64,000 nt of DNA from Sneathiella chinensis (GTDB taxonomy: Bacteria; Pseudomonadota; Alphaproteobacteria; Sneathiellales; Sneathiellaceae). Position numbers and translations under genes: made by a program. The notes beneath the pieces were generated by a model. It saw nothing but the letters and a program-made list of their open reading frames with translations. It ran no database searches and had not been told where the DNA came from. Positions 34,372-43,336 of this stretch are shown here, in pieces. The stretch lies in NCBI RefSeq assembly GCF_012720115.1, contig NZ_VNWN01000002.1, positions 1,240,001-1,304,000 of the forward strand, given 5' to 3'. Each line of letters begins with the position of its first letter. The first letter of the stretch is position 1.

Positions 34372-36522
34372 ATGATGATGGCAATGAAAACACAAAAAAA
34401 ATATAAAAACTCCGCCGATTGGTTGGAAGGGATTGCGCATTACTTCTCTTTGCGGAATGGCTTTTCCAGTCTTCTGAAGGTGCTGATTGTCTTTAATCTG
34501 GTTGGCTTGCTTCTGATCGGTGTCGGGATCGGTTCCGCCCGCGCCGCTGATGATTTTTCCGAACTGGTGATGGTTCCCATGGACCGCCTGTATGTGGAGC
34601 AAGGGCAGACCCCTGCCGTTCCCGTTCAGGCTGATATTCTCTCCACCCGCATCCAGTCTGTTGTGACCGGGCCGATTGTTCGGACCGTTGTGTCGCAATC
34701 CTTTTCCAATTCAGGTCAGGACTGGATGGAGGGAATATACTATTTCCCGCTGCCGGATGGGGCGGCGGTTGATCGGATGGTCCTGCGGATCGGGGAGCGG
34801 ATCATACAGTCGGAAATTCAGGAACGGGCCGAAGCCAAAAGAACCTATGAGAAGGCGGCCGCCGAAGGGCGTGTCGCCAGCCTGCTGACCCAGTATCGCC
34901 CCAACATGTTTTCAACGCGGGTGGCGAATATCGAGCCGGGCGCGACGATCAATGTGGAAATCGCCTTTCAGACATTGGCCGAACAGGACGGCGCCACGCT
35001 TTCATGGCGGATGCCACAGGCCATTACCCCGCGTTATCAGCCGGCAACCGCGCGCAGCTTCGAGGCAACGACCGTTTCAACTTCTGCCGAGGGCAGCCGT
35101 GTGGATGAGGCCGGGGCCATCAGCCGCGAGGAGAATTACAGCCGGGAAGGCGGCACAAACCCCACGGCCTTTTCGATCATTGTCAATGGCGGCAACCGCC
35201 TCGCCAGTCTGGGCAGCCCAACCCACCAGATTGTGGTGAAGGATGTGGACGGGGCCCGGAAACAGGTCACCCTGAAGGAAGGGGCCCTGCCTGCCGATCG
35301 GGATTTTGTCCTTAAATGGCGGTTGCCGGTGGGGAATGATCTGTCCTCTTTCCTGTTTCAGGAAGAGCAGGATGGTGTGTTCTATACGCTGGGATTGGTC
35401 GCGCCGCCGCAACTTGATGCCAGCCAGACAGTCTCTCCCCGGGATGTGACATTTGTTATGGATGTGTCCGGTTCCATGCACGGGCCTGCCATTGAACAGG
35501 GGAAAACCGCGCTTCTGAAAGCGCTGGACCTTCTGACGCCGCAGGATCGCTTCGAGATTATCGCGTTTGACAGTAATTTTTACCCCTTGTTCGGCAAGGT
35601 GCAATCGGCCACGCCTGAGGCATTGCAGGCGGGGCGGGATTTCGTCAGTGGTCTTGAAGCCGACAGCGGAACGGAAATGTATCCCGCCCTTGAGGCCGCG
35701 CTTGGATATGGTGCCGATCCGGCATTCAATCGCCAGATCATGTTCCTGACCGATGGCGCCGTTGGCAACGAGGAAGAGATGTTTTCCTTGGTCGAAAGGA
35801 AACTCGGTGATGCCCGCCTGTTTACGGTTGGCCTTGGCAGTGCACCCAATAGCTGGTTCATGCGAAAGGCCGCGGAGTTTGGCCGGGGCATCCATGTGCA
35901 TATCGACAATATCGAAGCGGCTGGTATCACGCTTGAAAAACTGTTCGAGGACATGACCCGGCCCGGTTACCGGAATGTGGGGCTGGACGGAGCGGGTGAG
36001 GCCGCCGTCTATCCGCAGGCCTTGTCCGACATGTTTGGGGAACGGCCGTTGATTTTTGTGGCTGCCAGCGAGCAAGGGCCTTTGGCGCCGACACTGGTGG
36101 CAGAGGATGCAGATGGGCGCGCCGTCAGTTTTCCAATGAAGGATGCCGAGGCAACCCCGCAGGCCGGGATCGCCAAATACTGGGCCCGCAAGAAGATTGA
36201 GGGCCTGATGGATGCCCGGGCGCGGGGAATGGACCCGGCAATCGTCCGGGAGGCCGTTCTTGATGTGGCATTGAAGCATGAGATCATGAGTGAATTCACC
36301 AGTTTTGTCGCCGTTGACAAGACACCGGCACGGGTGCAGCAGGACTTTCTGAAGAAGGTCCGGCAATCCATGAATATGCCAGCAGGAACCAGCTGGGACA
36401 AAATTCATGGTCTGCAAACGGCGACGACAATGGAACTGAATTTGCTGGCAGGGTTGCTTGCCCTCGGCATGGCCGGAATTGGTATGTTTATGTATCGGCG
36501 GAGTAGGAAGACGACATGGTAA
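34372..36522 (+). CDS. Sortase target protein with VIT and von Willebrand A domains
   Basis: The 716-residue protein has a delayed signal sequence (basic stretch MKTQKKYKN, hydrophobic core near residues 35-56, ending GSARA), a VIT domain (about 65-200, with FPLPDGAAVDRMVLRIGERII) and a vWA domain starting at DVSGSMHGPA (about residue 362) with MIDAS Asp/Ser/Ser. The C-terminus has a membrane helix (LNLLAGLLALGMAGIGMFMY) and the basic tail RRSRK, as in the marine proteobacterial sortase targets. The expected LPxT signal is absent: the nearest match is LQTAT, with no proline. The sortase gene overlaps its end by 7 nt. AGGA precedes the ATG at 34372. Confidence 0.88.
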   Translation: MMMAMKTQKKYKNSADWLEGIAHYFSLRNGFSSLLKVLIVFNLVGLLLIGVGIGSARAADDFSELVMVPMDRLYVEQGQTPAVPVQADILSTRIQSVVTGPIVRTVVSQSFSNSGQDWMEGIYYFPLPDGAAVDRMVLRIGERIIQSEIQERAEAKRTYEKAAAEGRVASLLTQYRPNMFSTRVANIEPGATINVEIAFQTLAEQDGATLSWRMPQAITPRYQPATARSFEATTVSTSAEGSRVDEAGAISREENYSREGGTNPTAFSIIVNGGNRLASLGSPTHQIVVKDVDGARKQVTLKEGALPADRDFVLKWRLPVGNDLSSFLFQEEQDGVFYTLGLVAPPQLDASQTVSPRDVTFVMDVSGSMHGPAIEQGKTALLKALDLLTPQDRFEIIAFDSNFYPLFGKVQSATPEALQAGRDFVSGLEADSGTEMYPALEAALGYGADPAFNRQIMFLTDGAVGNEEEMFSLVERKLGDARLFTVGLGSAPNSWFMRKAAEFGRGIHVHIDNIEAAGITLEKLFEDMTRPGYRNVGLDGAGEAAVYPQALSDMFGERPLIFVAASEQGPLAPTLVAEDADGRAVSFPMKDAEATPQAGIAKYWARKKIEGLMDARARGMDPAIVREAVLDVALKHEIMSEFTSFVAVDKTPARVQQDFLKKVRQSMNMPAGTSWDKIHGLQTATTMELNLLAGLLALGMAGIGMFMYRRSRKTTW

Positions 36523-37106
36523 AAAGAGTACTGTTCTGTTTCTCGATTGTTGTGATGCTGGCCCTTGCGGCATGGCAGCTTGGACAGGCCGGATTGCTGG
36601 CCGCAAAGGCTTGGGCCGCCCCGATCCTGATCGAGCAGGCCTGGACACAGGGACAGTTGAGCGGACAGGCAGTAAAACCCTGGCGGTGGGGCGATAGCGC
36701 CCCCATTGCCCGGCTGGAGGAGCCGGGGCAGGGAGTGACCCGTTTCGTGATGGATGGCGGTAACATGCGGAACCTCGCGTTCGGACCGGTCCTGAGTGAG
36801 GACAAGGGGCGGACCATCCTGTACGGTCACCGGGACACCCATTTCCGTTTTTTGAAATCCGTTGAGGCGGGCGATGTGTTTTCCTTCCAGAAGCTGGGGG
36901 AAGAGGCGGAAAGCTGGACGGTATCGAAGCGTTTTATCGCCGATGCGGACAACCTTTACTTGCCCGTCGGACAAACGGATGGGTCTTTATTCCTGATTAC
37001 CTGTTACCCCTTTGACAGCCTTGATCCGGATACGGATCAGCGTCTTGTGGTTGAACTGGTTCGCGAGGGGCCGGCGCCTGCAAGTCTTTCGCTGGCCGAT
37101 CTTTAA
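36516..37106 (+). CDS. Class GN (marine proteobacterial) sortase
   Basis: The 196-residue protein has an N-terminal membrane anchor (about 5-35) and a sortase barrel with the catalytic triad His105 (LYGHRDTHF), Cys163 (LITCYPFD) and Arg176 (DQRLVVE). This class is found in Gram-negative bacteria and is normally encoded beside a single VIT/vWA substrate, as here. It should cleave the C-terminal signal of the upstream protein on the periplasmic side. The acceptor is not known for this class. The ATG overlaps the substrate gene by 7 nt. Confidence 0.92.
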   Translation: MVKRVLFCFSIVVMLALAAWQLGQAGLLAAKAWAAPILIEQAWTQGQLSGQAVKPWRWGDSAPIARLEEPGQGVTRFVMDGGNMRNLAFGPVLSEDKGRTILYGHRDTHFRFLKSVEAGDVFSFQKLGEEAESWTVSKRFIADADNLYLPVGQTDGSLFLITCYPFDSLDPDTDQRLVVELVREGPAPASLSLADL

Positions 37107-37384
37107 GGTTCTTTTTGCCGCACAAGGGCCTTGGCAGGCGGTGTGCGCCGCTCTAGTTTCCTCATGACTTGTAAACATTTGCCCTGATGTTTCAAACCAC
37201 GCTGGATTGGATAAACAAAGCCATGGTAGAAGCAGGGAATGAGTGAACAACCTGCGTGTTTGACTGTCTCTTTTCTGTAAGGCGCCTATGCCTGTGAAAG
37301 GGGCATTCGGCCCGCTCCAACAAGATGCCTGATCGGCAGGGGCTAGCCCTGTTTTACGCGGCGAACCAAGAAGAAGGGCCTTCA

Positions 37385-38179
37385 GTGCTTTTATTGCAGA
37401 TTATCGTGTTGGCGGTTGTCCAGGGCGTGACAGAATTCCTCCCGATTTCCTCCAGTGGGCATCTGCTGCTGGTTCCCCTTCTGACAGACTGGCCCGATCA
37501 GGGGCTGGAGCTGGATATCGCAACCCATGTGGGCACCTTGCTGGCGGTTCTTCTGTTTTTCCGGTCGGACCTTTGGGGGATGACGCAAGCCCTGTTCAAT
37601 CGGGGGGACAGTCCTGAACTCGGGCGGCGATTGATTGGCCATCTGATTTTGGGGTCCATCCCCGCAGTCATTGCAGGCGGGCTTCTGTTCTATCTGTTCA
37701 TGATTGATTTCAGATCGCTTCTGGTGATCGCGGCCACGACCATTCTTTTCGGGGTCCTGCTGGGATTTGCGGACTGGCGCTTCAAGGGGACCAGAACGCT
37801 GGACCAGATGACCCGGTTTGATGCCCTGTTTATCGGTTTTTTTCAGGTTTTTGCCCTTATTCCGGGGTCCAGCCGGTCCGGTGTGACCATGACGGCGGCC
37901 CTGCTGAGCGGTTTTGAGCGCAAGGAAGCCGCCCGGTTTTCCATGCTGCTGTCCATTCCGGTCATTGTCGGGGCGGGGCTGGTGGCGGGGATCAAGCTGT
38001 ATAGCCAGCAAAACCTGCAGATGGAGACAGATGCCCTTATTGTTGGCGGCATATCCTTTGCTGTCGCTTTTTGCGTGATCAGCCTGTTGATGCGCTGGAT
38101 CCAGACGGTGGGGTTCATGCCGTTTGTGATCTATCGGTTGTTGTTGGGCGCGTATCTGCTGGCGGTCTATTTCGCCTGA
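37385..38179 (+). CDS. uppP: Undecaprenyl-diphosphatase (UppP/BacA)
   Basis: The 264-residue membrane protein has about eight helices. The catalytic motifs are VVQGVTEFLPISSSGHLLL (about 11-29) and FALIPGSSRSGVTMTAALLSGF (about 155-176), each with the conserved Glu or Arg/Ser residues of BacA. It removes a phosphate from undecaprenyl pyrophosphate to recycle the lipid carrier of peptidoglycan and O-antigen and gives some bacitracin resistance. The GTG at 37385 is preferred: AAGAAGGG lies 6 nt before it and the family N-terminus starts there. The 278-nt gap upstream shows no gene. Confidence 0.93.
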   Translation: MLLLQIIVLAVVQGVTEFLPISSSGHLLLVPLLTDWPDQGLELDIATHVGTLLAVLLFFRSDLWGMTQALFNRGDSPELGRRLIGHLILGSIPAVIAGGLLFYLFMIDFRSLLVIAATTILFGVLLGFADWRFKGTRTLDQMTRFDALFIGFFQVFALIPGSSRSGVTMTAALLSGFERKEAARFSMLLSIPVIVGAGLVAGIKLYSQQNLQMETDALIVGGISFAVAFCVISLLMRWIQTVGFMPFVIYRLLLGAYLLAVYFA

Positions 38180-38255
38180 CATTGAAAAGCCTTCTTTCGC
38201 GCTCATATTAGAGACTATGTCAGTCGTTTTCAAAAACGCGGGAGGGGGAAAGACA

Positions 38256-39080
38256 ATGCGCAAAGCCACTGGTGCCATCGTCATGATCGCTGGCGGTCTT
38301 CTTTTGGCAGCCATGCCGGTGCGGGCGGATGTGCCCGTTTCCCTGTCCCATTCGGTGTATCTTGGCGGCATTTATCTTGGCAGTGTGGATACGGAAATCC
38401 AAAGCACACAGGATGAATACCGGATTGAAAGCCATGCCATCACCAACCGCAAACTGGAATGGATGCTGGACTGGGTGGCCGAGGGGCGCACCGAGGGTGT
38501 GGTTGAGAAGGGGGGGCGATTGAAGCCGGTCGGGCATTTCCATGAAAGCGCATGGCGGGGCAAGAAGCGGGGGAACCTGATCTCCTATCAGGCAGATGGA
38601 CAGGTTTCGGTAACACCGCTTGGAAAGCAGCCCGCCGACAAGACAAAGTATACGGCCCTGAACCCTGAAGATATTCATCACAGTATCGACCCCCTGTCGA
38701 TGGTTCTGGAGGTTTCAAGACGGCTGGACCGGGGGGAGGAATGCCGGGGTAGCTATCCCGTTTTCGATGGCCGCCGCCGGTATGATGTTTCCCTGTCAGA
38801 AGTAAAGCCGCGCAGTTTCCCGCCTTCAAGCTATTCCGTGTTTCAGGGGCAGGCCCGGGGCTGCAAGCTGGAGATCGACAAGCGCGGCGGCTTTCGGAAA
38901 AACGCAGATTATAACCTGACGGAACAGGGGGACCTGATCGTCTGGGTCAGCGCCCCGGCCCAAGGGGCAAGAATGGTGCCCGTGCGCCTGCAGGTTGATA
39001 CGCCGCTGGGGGGCATGGAAATGCATCTGGATAGATACCGGGAAGGGCCCACGGAACTGGTGATCGACCGAAACCGTTAG
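38256..39080 (+). CDS. DUF3108 exported protein
   Basis: The 274-residue protein has a signal peptide (about 1-25, ending PVRA) and a beta-rich mature part matching DUF3108: YLGGIYLGSVDTEI, a GKKRGNLISYQADG strand, DPLSMVLEV, YPVFDGRRRYDVSLSEV and VPVRLQVDTPLGGMEMHL. The family is widespread in proteobacterial envelopes and has no settled function. The ATG at 38256 has GGAGGGGG 7 nt upstream and gives a proper signal peptide. An upstream ATG at 38217 does not. Its stop overlaps the convergent Lrp gene by 4 nt. Confidence 0.83.
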   Translation: MRKATGAIVMIAGGLLLAAMPVRADVPVSLSHSVYLGGIYLGSVDTEIQSTQDEYRIESHAITNRKLEWMLDWVAEGRTEGVVEKGGRLKPVGHFHESAWRGKKRGNLISYQADGQVSVTPLGKQPADKTKYTALNPEDIHHSIDPLSMVLEVSRRLDRGEECRGSYPVFDGRRRYDVSLSEVKPRSFPPSSYSVFQGQARGCKLEIDKRGGFRKNADYNLTEQGDLIVWVSAPAQGARMVPVRLQVDTPLGGMEMHLDRYREGPTELVIDRNR

Positions 39081-39565
39081 TGCGTTTCCGGGGGCGAGGC
39101 GGCGATCCCCTTTAGCGGCAACAACTGGGTGGACTTGATGTCCTTCAGGATAATGTTGGATCGGACATGGGCGATGCCCGGCAATCTGAACAGGAAATTG
39201 TCCAGAAAATCGTTATATTCGCCAATATCCCCGACAACGACCCGAAGATGATAATCCGCATCCCCCGTGGTGGCGAAGCAATCCAGAATTTCAGGCCGTT
39301 GCTCGACCGCGTGGACAAAGGCCTGAACCGTATTCTCAACCTGTCGGGACAGGCTGACATGCAGAATGGCGGAAAAGGAAAAGCCTGCCTTGCCCCGATC
39401 CAGTATGGCGCCATAGCCCTTGATCAGGCCGATAGTCTCAAGACTTTTGACACGACGCCAGCAGGACGAGGGGGAGATACCGGCTTCCGCCGCGATCTGG
39501 CTGTTGGTCAAGCGGCTGTCCCGCTGCAGAAGCGACAGGATGACAGTATCTGTTTCATCAATCAT
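39077..39565 (-). CDS. Lrp/AsnC-family transcriptional regulator
   Basis: The 162-residue protein has an N-terminal helix-turn-helix (about 18-40, LTNSQIAAEAGISPSSCWRRVKSL) and the RAM ligand-binding domain with DCFATTGDADYHLRVVVGDI. Family members bind amino acids and act as octamers on nearby catabolic or transport genes. It is divergent from the indolepyruvate oxidoreductase gene, a frequent arrangement in alphaproteobacteria, so that gene is the likely target, with an aromatic amino acid or its keto acid as effector. The effector is an inference. Confidence 0.9.
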   Translation of the reverse strand: MIDETDTVILSLLQRDSRLTNSQIAAEAGISPSSCWRRVKSLETIGLIKGYGAILDRGKAGFSFSAILHVSLSRQVENTVQAFVHAVEQRPEILDCFATTGDADYHLRVVVGDIGEYNDFLDNFLFRLPGIAHVRSNIILKDIKSTQLLPLKGIAASPPETH

Positions 39566-39726
39566 TTCTCCATACTCCCTGCAGCGAAATGTTGTTTCAT
39601 ATTTTTATAATTTATCGGTAATTTTATCCAAAAAACAAGCGTTTTCCGGGCTGCATTGAAAAGATCGTCCGGGTGGAAGTTGCTACACTATCTTTAATAA
39701 TGTGTTTCTAATGTGGGGTGAGGCAT

Positions 39727-42700
39727 ATGGGTAGGGATGCAATAACGATCGGACCGGAGCTGGCGTCCTATAAGTTGGCGGACCGATACCTCAAAAGCAC
39801 CGGACGGGTATTCCTGACCGGGACACAGGCATTGGTTCGGGTTGCCCTGCAGCAGAGCCTGCGAGATCAGGCCGCCGGGCTGGAAACCGCCGGTTTTATC
39901 AGCGGCTATCGCGGATCACCGCTTGGGGCGGTCGATCAGGAACTGTGGCGGATCAAGGACCTTCTTGCGGACAGGAAAATCGAGTTCGTTCCCGCCGTGA
40001 ACGAGGAACTGGCCGCGACCGCCGTGCTGGGATCACAGCAGGTGGAAACGGATCCGCACCGGACCGTGGATGGGGTGTTCGGTCTTTGGTACGGGAAGGG
40101 ACCGGGTGTGGACCGCGCCGGGGATGCCCTCAAACATGGGAATGCCTATGGTTCGTCTCCCCATGGGGGGGTACTTGTGGTGGCGGGGGATGATCATGGC
40201 AGCGTTTCCTCCTCCATGCCGTATCAGTCGGATGTGGCTTTTATCACCTTTTTCATGCCCATTTTGAACCCGTCCAACGTGGCGGAATATCTGTCCTTCG
40301 GGGAATACGGATATGCCCTGTCCCGCTATAGCGGCATGTGGGTCGGCTTCAAGGCGACGACAGAAACGGTTGAAAGCGGCATGAGCGTGGACCTGCCCGC
40401 CCCGCGCCAGTTCAAGGAGCCGGTTTTCACCATGCCCGAAACCGGGCTGCATTATCGCTGGCCGGACTTTCCGGGGCCACAGATCGAAGAACGGCTGGAG
40501 GCCAAGAAACACGCCGTCTTTGCCTTTGCCGAGGCCAACCCGATTGACCGTCATATCTATGATATTCCCCACGCCACCTATGGCATTGTCACCACAGGCA
40601 AGGCGCATCTGGACCTGATGGAGGCGTTGCGCCTTCTGGGGATCGGGGAGGAGGAAGCCCGCAGGATCGGGATTGATATTTACAAGATCGGTCTGGTCTG
40701 GCCGCTGGCCAAGGGGGCGGCCCTAGATTTCGTGCGCGGCAAGCGAGAAGTGCTGGTGATCGAGGAAAAACGCGCCATCATCGAAAGCCAATTCAAGGAA
40801 TATTTCTATGATACGCCGGGGTCCAAACCCGCCTGCATGGTGGGCAAGCATGACGAGGCCGGTAACCGCCTGATCCCGTGGACGGGCGAGTTGTCACCGC
40901 GCCAGTTGGCCGGGATCGTCGCCCGGCGGCTGGATGGGGTCTTCCCGGACCTGAACATGACGGCCCGGGCCAAACAGTTGGAGCGGGAGGTTCCTGTTCC
41001 GATCACCGTGGCAGGGGCGACCCGAACGCCTTATTTCTGTTCCGGCTGCCCCCATAACCGGTCAACCCGTGTGCCAACGGGATCGCAGGCACTGGCCGGG
41101 ATTGGCTGTCACTTCATGGCCAGTTGGATGAACCGGGAAACCGGGTTCCTGATCCAGATGGGCGGCGAGGGTGTGAACTGGATCGCCAAGTCCCGGTTCA
41201 ATGGCAACCGGCATATTTTCCAGAACCTTGGGGATGGAACCTATTACCATTCGGGCCTTCTGGCCATTCGTCAGGCGGTCGCAGCCAAGGCGAATATCAC
41301 CTACAAGATCCTGTACAATGATGCGACGGCCATGACCGGGGGGCAGCCGTTTGACGGACCGCTGAGTGTGCCGTCCATTACCCAGTCTCTGCGGGCGGAA
41401 GGGATAAGCCGGATTGCCGTGGTCTCGGATCATATCGAGAAATTCCGCAAATCCGATTTTCCGGAAGGGGTTACCTTCGATGATCGGGGGCGGCTGGATG
41501 CCGTCCAGCGGGAACTCAGGGACATTCCCGGCGTCACCGCCCTTGTGTATGAGCAGACCTGCGCCACCGAGAAGCGCCGTCGTCGCAAGCGCGGCAAGAT
41601 GGAGGACCCGGCGCGGTTCGCCTATATCAACGCGGCGGTGTGCGAGGGGTGCGGTGATTGTTCGGTTGCCTCGAACTGCCTGTCGGTGGAACCGCGGGAA
41701 ACGCCCCTTGGGCGCAAGCGGCAAATCAACCTGAATAGCTGTAACAAGGACTTTTCCTGTCTGGATGGATTTTGCCCCAGTTTCGTAACGATTGAAGGGG
41801 GCCGCCGCAGAAAGCCTGAGGGCAAAGAGGGGGCGGGCGAGGGGGAGGATGATTATCATCGCTTCCTGTCCCGGTTGCCATCGCCGCAGCCCCTGTCGTT
41901 GCAACAACCGTTCAACCTGATCATCACCGGGGTCGGGGGGACCGGCGTGATCACCGTGGGGCAGCTTGTCACCATGGCCGCCCATCTGGAAGGCAAGGGC
42001 GCGTCGGTTCTGGATTTTATGGGCTTTGCCCAGAAATTCGGGCCGGTGATCAGTTATGTGCGCCTTGGTGCCACACCGCAGCAGATCAATCAGGTCCGTA
42101 TTGACCAGACAGAGGCTGACGCGTTGATCGGGTGTGATCTTGTGGTCAGTACCTCGCCAAAGGCATCGGTCACCTATGGGCGGGGGCGAACACGGGCCGC
42201 CCTTAATACGGCGATCATGCCGACGGGGGATTTTACGCTCAACCCCGATGCGGACCTGAAGGCCGGGCAGCGGCAGGGTATCCTGAAAGACCTGCTGGGC
42301 GCGGCCGAGGTTGGCATGGTGGATGCCAATTTCCTGTCGGAAAAGCTGTTGGGGGACAGCGTCTATGCCAATGTGTTGTTGCTGGGGTTTGCGTGGCAAC
42401 GGGGATTGGTGCCGGTCACCGTCGAGGCCCTGATGCGGGCCATCGAACTGAATGGTGTGGCGGTGGACGCCAACAAGCGGGCTTTTAACTGGGGCCGTAT
42501 CCTTGCCCATGACCCGGATATGGAAAACCGGCTGGAAGCCGGGGAGCATCCGGCGGGGCCGCAAGGTCTTGATGAATGGGTTGATTATTACGCTGCCTTC
42601 CTGACCGATTATCAGGATAAGGGCTGGGCCAACCGCTATCGTGCCTTCGTGCAGCAGGTTCGGGACCGGGAAAAGGCACTGGGCGGTGCGGGGGAGGAAC

Positions 42701-43218
42701 TGACCCTTCGCACCGCGAAAAGCCTGTTCCGCCTGATGAGTTACAAGGATGAGTATGAGGTGGCGCGGCTGCATATGGGGGCGGCCTTTCAGGAAGAGAT
42801 CAGGGCACATTTCGAGGGGGATTACCGGATCGTTCATCATCTGGCCCCGCCATTTCTGCCAAAGCGCCCGGATGAACGCGGACATCCCGGAAAACGCCGG
42901 TTCGGGCCGTGGATTCGGGGGCTGTTCCCCGGTCTTGCCGCGTTGAAAGGACTTCGTGGGACGCCTTTTGATCCGTTCGGCTATACGGCGGAACGCCGCA
43001 TGGAACGGGGGCTGATTGACTGGTACCGGCAGGCAATGGAAACCGTACTGGATACCGTGACGCGGGAGACGGTGGATCAGGCGTGCAGCATTGCCAACAT
43101 TCCCCTGTCCATCCGGGGGTTTGGCCCGGTGAAGGAAAAGAATGTTCAGGCGGCAAAAGCGCGGATGAAGGCTGAATTGGCTGCCTTTCTCAACCCACCG
43201 GAGGGGCGCGGGGAATAA
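39727..43218 (+). CDS. Indolepyruvate ferredoxin oxidoreductase, fused subunits
   Basis: The 1163-residue fused 2-oxoacid oxidoreductase begins with a pyrimidine-binding TPP domain (GFISGYRGSPLGAVDQEL), continues to the second TPP-binding part (TPYFCSGCPHNRSTRVP, GDGTYYHSGL), then an iron-sulfur region (CEGCGDCSVASNC and NSCNKDFSCLDGFCPSF, about 640-690), and ends with the gamma-type domain starting GVGGTGVITVGQLV. It converts indolepyruvate and other aryl pyruvates to acyl-CoA with reduction of ferredoxin. The ATG at 39727 is taken since GGTGAGG lies just upstream. A GTG at 39718 is possible. The divergent Lrp gene probably regulates it. Confidence 0.93.
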   Translation: MGRDAITIGPELASYKLADRYLKSTGRVFLTGTQALVRVALQQSLRDQAAGLETAGFISGYRGSPLGAVDQELWRIKDLLADRKIEFVPAVNEELAATAVLGSQQVETDPHRTVDGVFGLWYGKGPGVDRAGDALKHGNAYGSSPHGGVLVVAGDDHGSVSSSMPYQSDVAFITFFMPILNPSNVAEYLSFGEYGYALSRYSGMWVGFKATTETVESGMSVDLPAPRQFKEPVFTMPETGLHYRWPDFPGPQIEERLEAKKHAVFAFAEANPIDRHIYDIPHATYGIVTTGKAHLDLMEALRLLGIGEEEARRIGIDIYKIGLVWPLAKGAALDFVRGKREVLVIEEKRAIIESQFKEYFYDTPGSKPACMVGKHDEAGNRLIPWTGELSPRQLAGIVARRLDGVFPDLNMTARAKQLEREVPVPITVAGATRTPYFCSGCPHNRSTRVPTGSQALAGIGCHFMASWMNRETGFLIQMGGEGVNWIAKSRFNGNRHIFQNLGDGTYYHSGLLAIRQAVAAKANITYKILYNDATAMTGGQPFDGPLSVPSITQSLRAEGISRIAVVSDHIEKFRKSDFPEGVTFDDRGRLDAVQRELRDIPGVTALVYEQTCATEKRRRRKRGKMEDPARFAYINAAVCEGCGDCSVASNCLSVEPRETPLGRKRQINLNSCNKDFSCLDGFCPSFVTIEGGRRRKPEGKEGAGEGEDDYHRFLSRLPSPQPLSLQQPFNLIITGVGGTGVITVGQLVTMAAHLEGKGASVLDFMGFAQKFGPVISYVRLGATPQQINQVRIDQTEADALIGCDLVVSTSPKASVTYGRGRTRAALNTAIMPTGDFTLNPDADLKAGQRQGILKDLLGAAEVGMVDANFLSEKLLGDSVYANVLLLGFAWQRGLVPVTVEALMRAIELNGVAVDANKRAFNWGRILAHDPDMENRLEAGEHPAGPQGLDEWVDYYAAFLTDYQDKGWANRYRAFVQQVRDREKALGGAGEELTLRTAKSLFRLMSYKDEYEVARLHMGAAFQEEIRAHFEGDYRIVHHLAPPFLPKRPDERGHPGKRRFGPWIRGLFPGLAALKGLRGTPFDPFGYTAERRMERGLIDWYRQAMETVLDTVTRETVDQACSIANIPLSIRGFGPVKEKNVQAAKARMKAELAAFLNPPEGRGE

Positions 43219-43336
43219 CATCCGGCTGCAATGCCCCTGAATTATTCTTGGTATAGACAGCCATAGATAATATATCTTCTGGCAACCGAGGGGAATTTGC
43301 CGTCTGCGGCACAGAGAACAGAAACCGGGAGGGACA

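Noticed and set aside
41062-43221. A 719-codon reverse frame under the indolepyruvate oxidoreductase gene
   Set aside because: Low-complexity Arg/Gly/Pro/His-rich composition typical of antisense frames. The forward gene is intact through this stretch.
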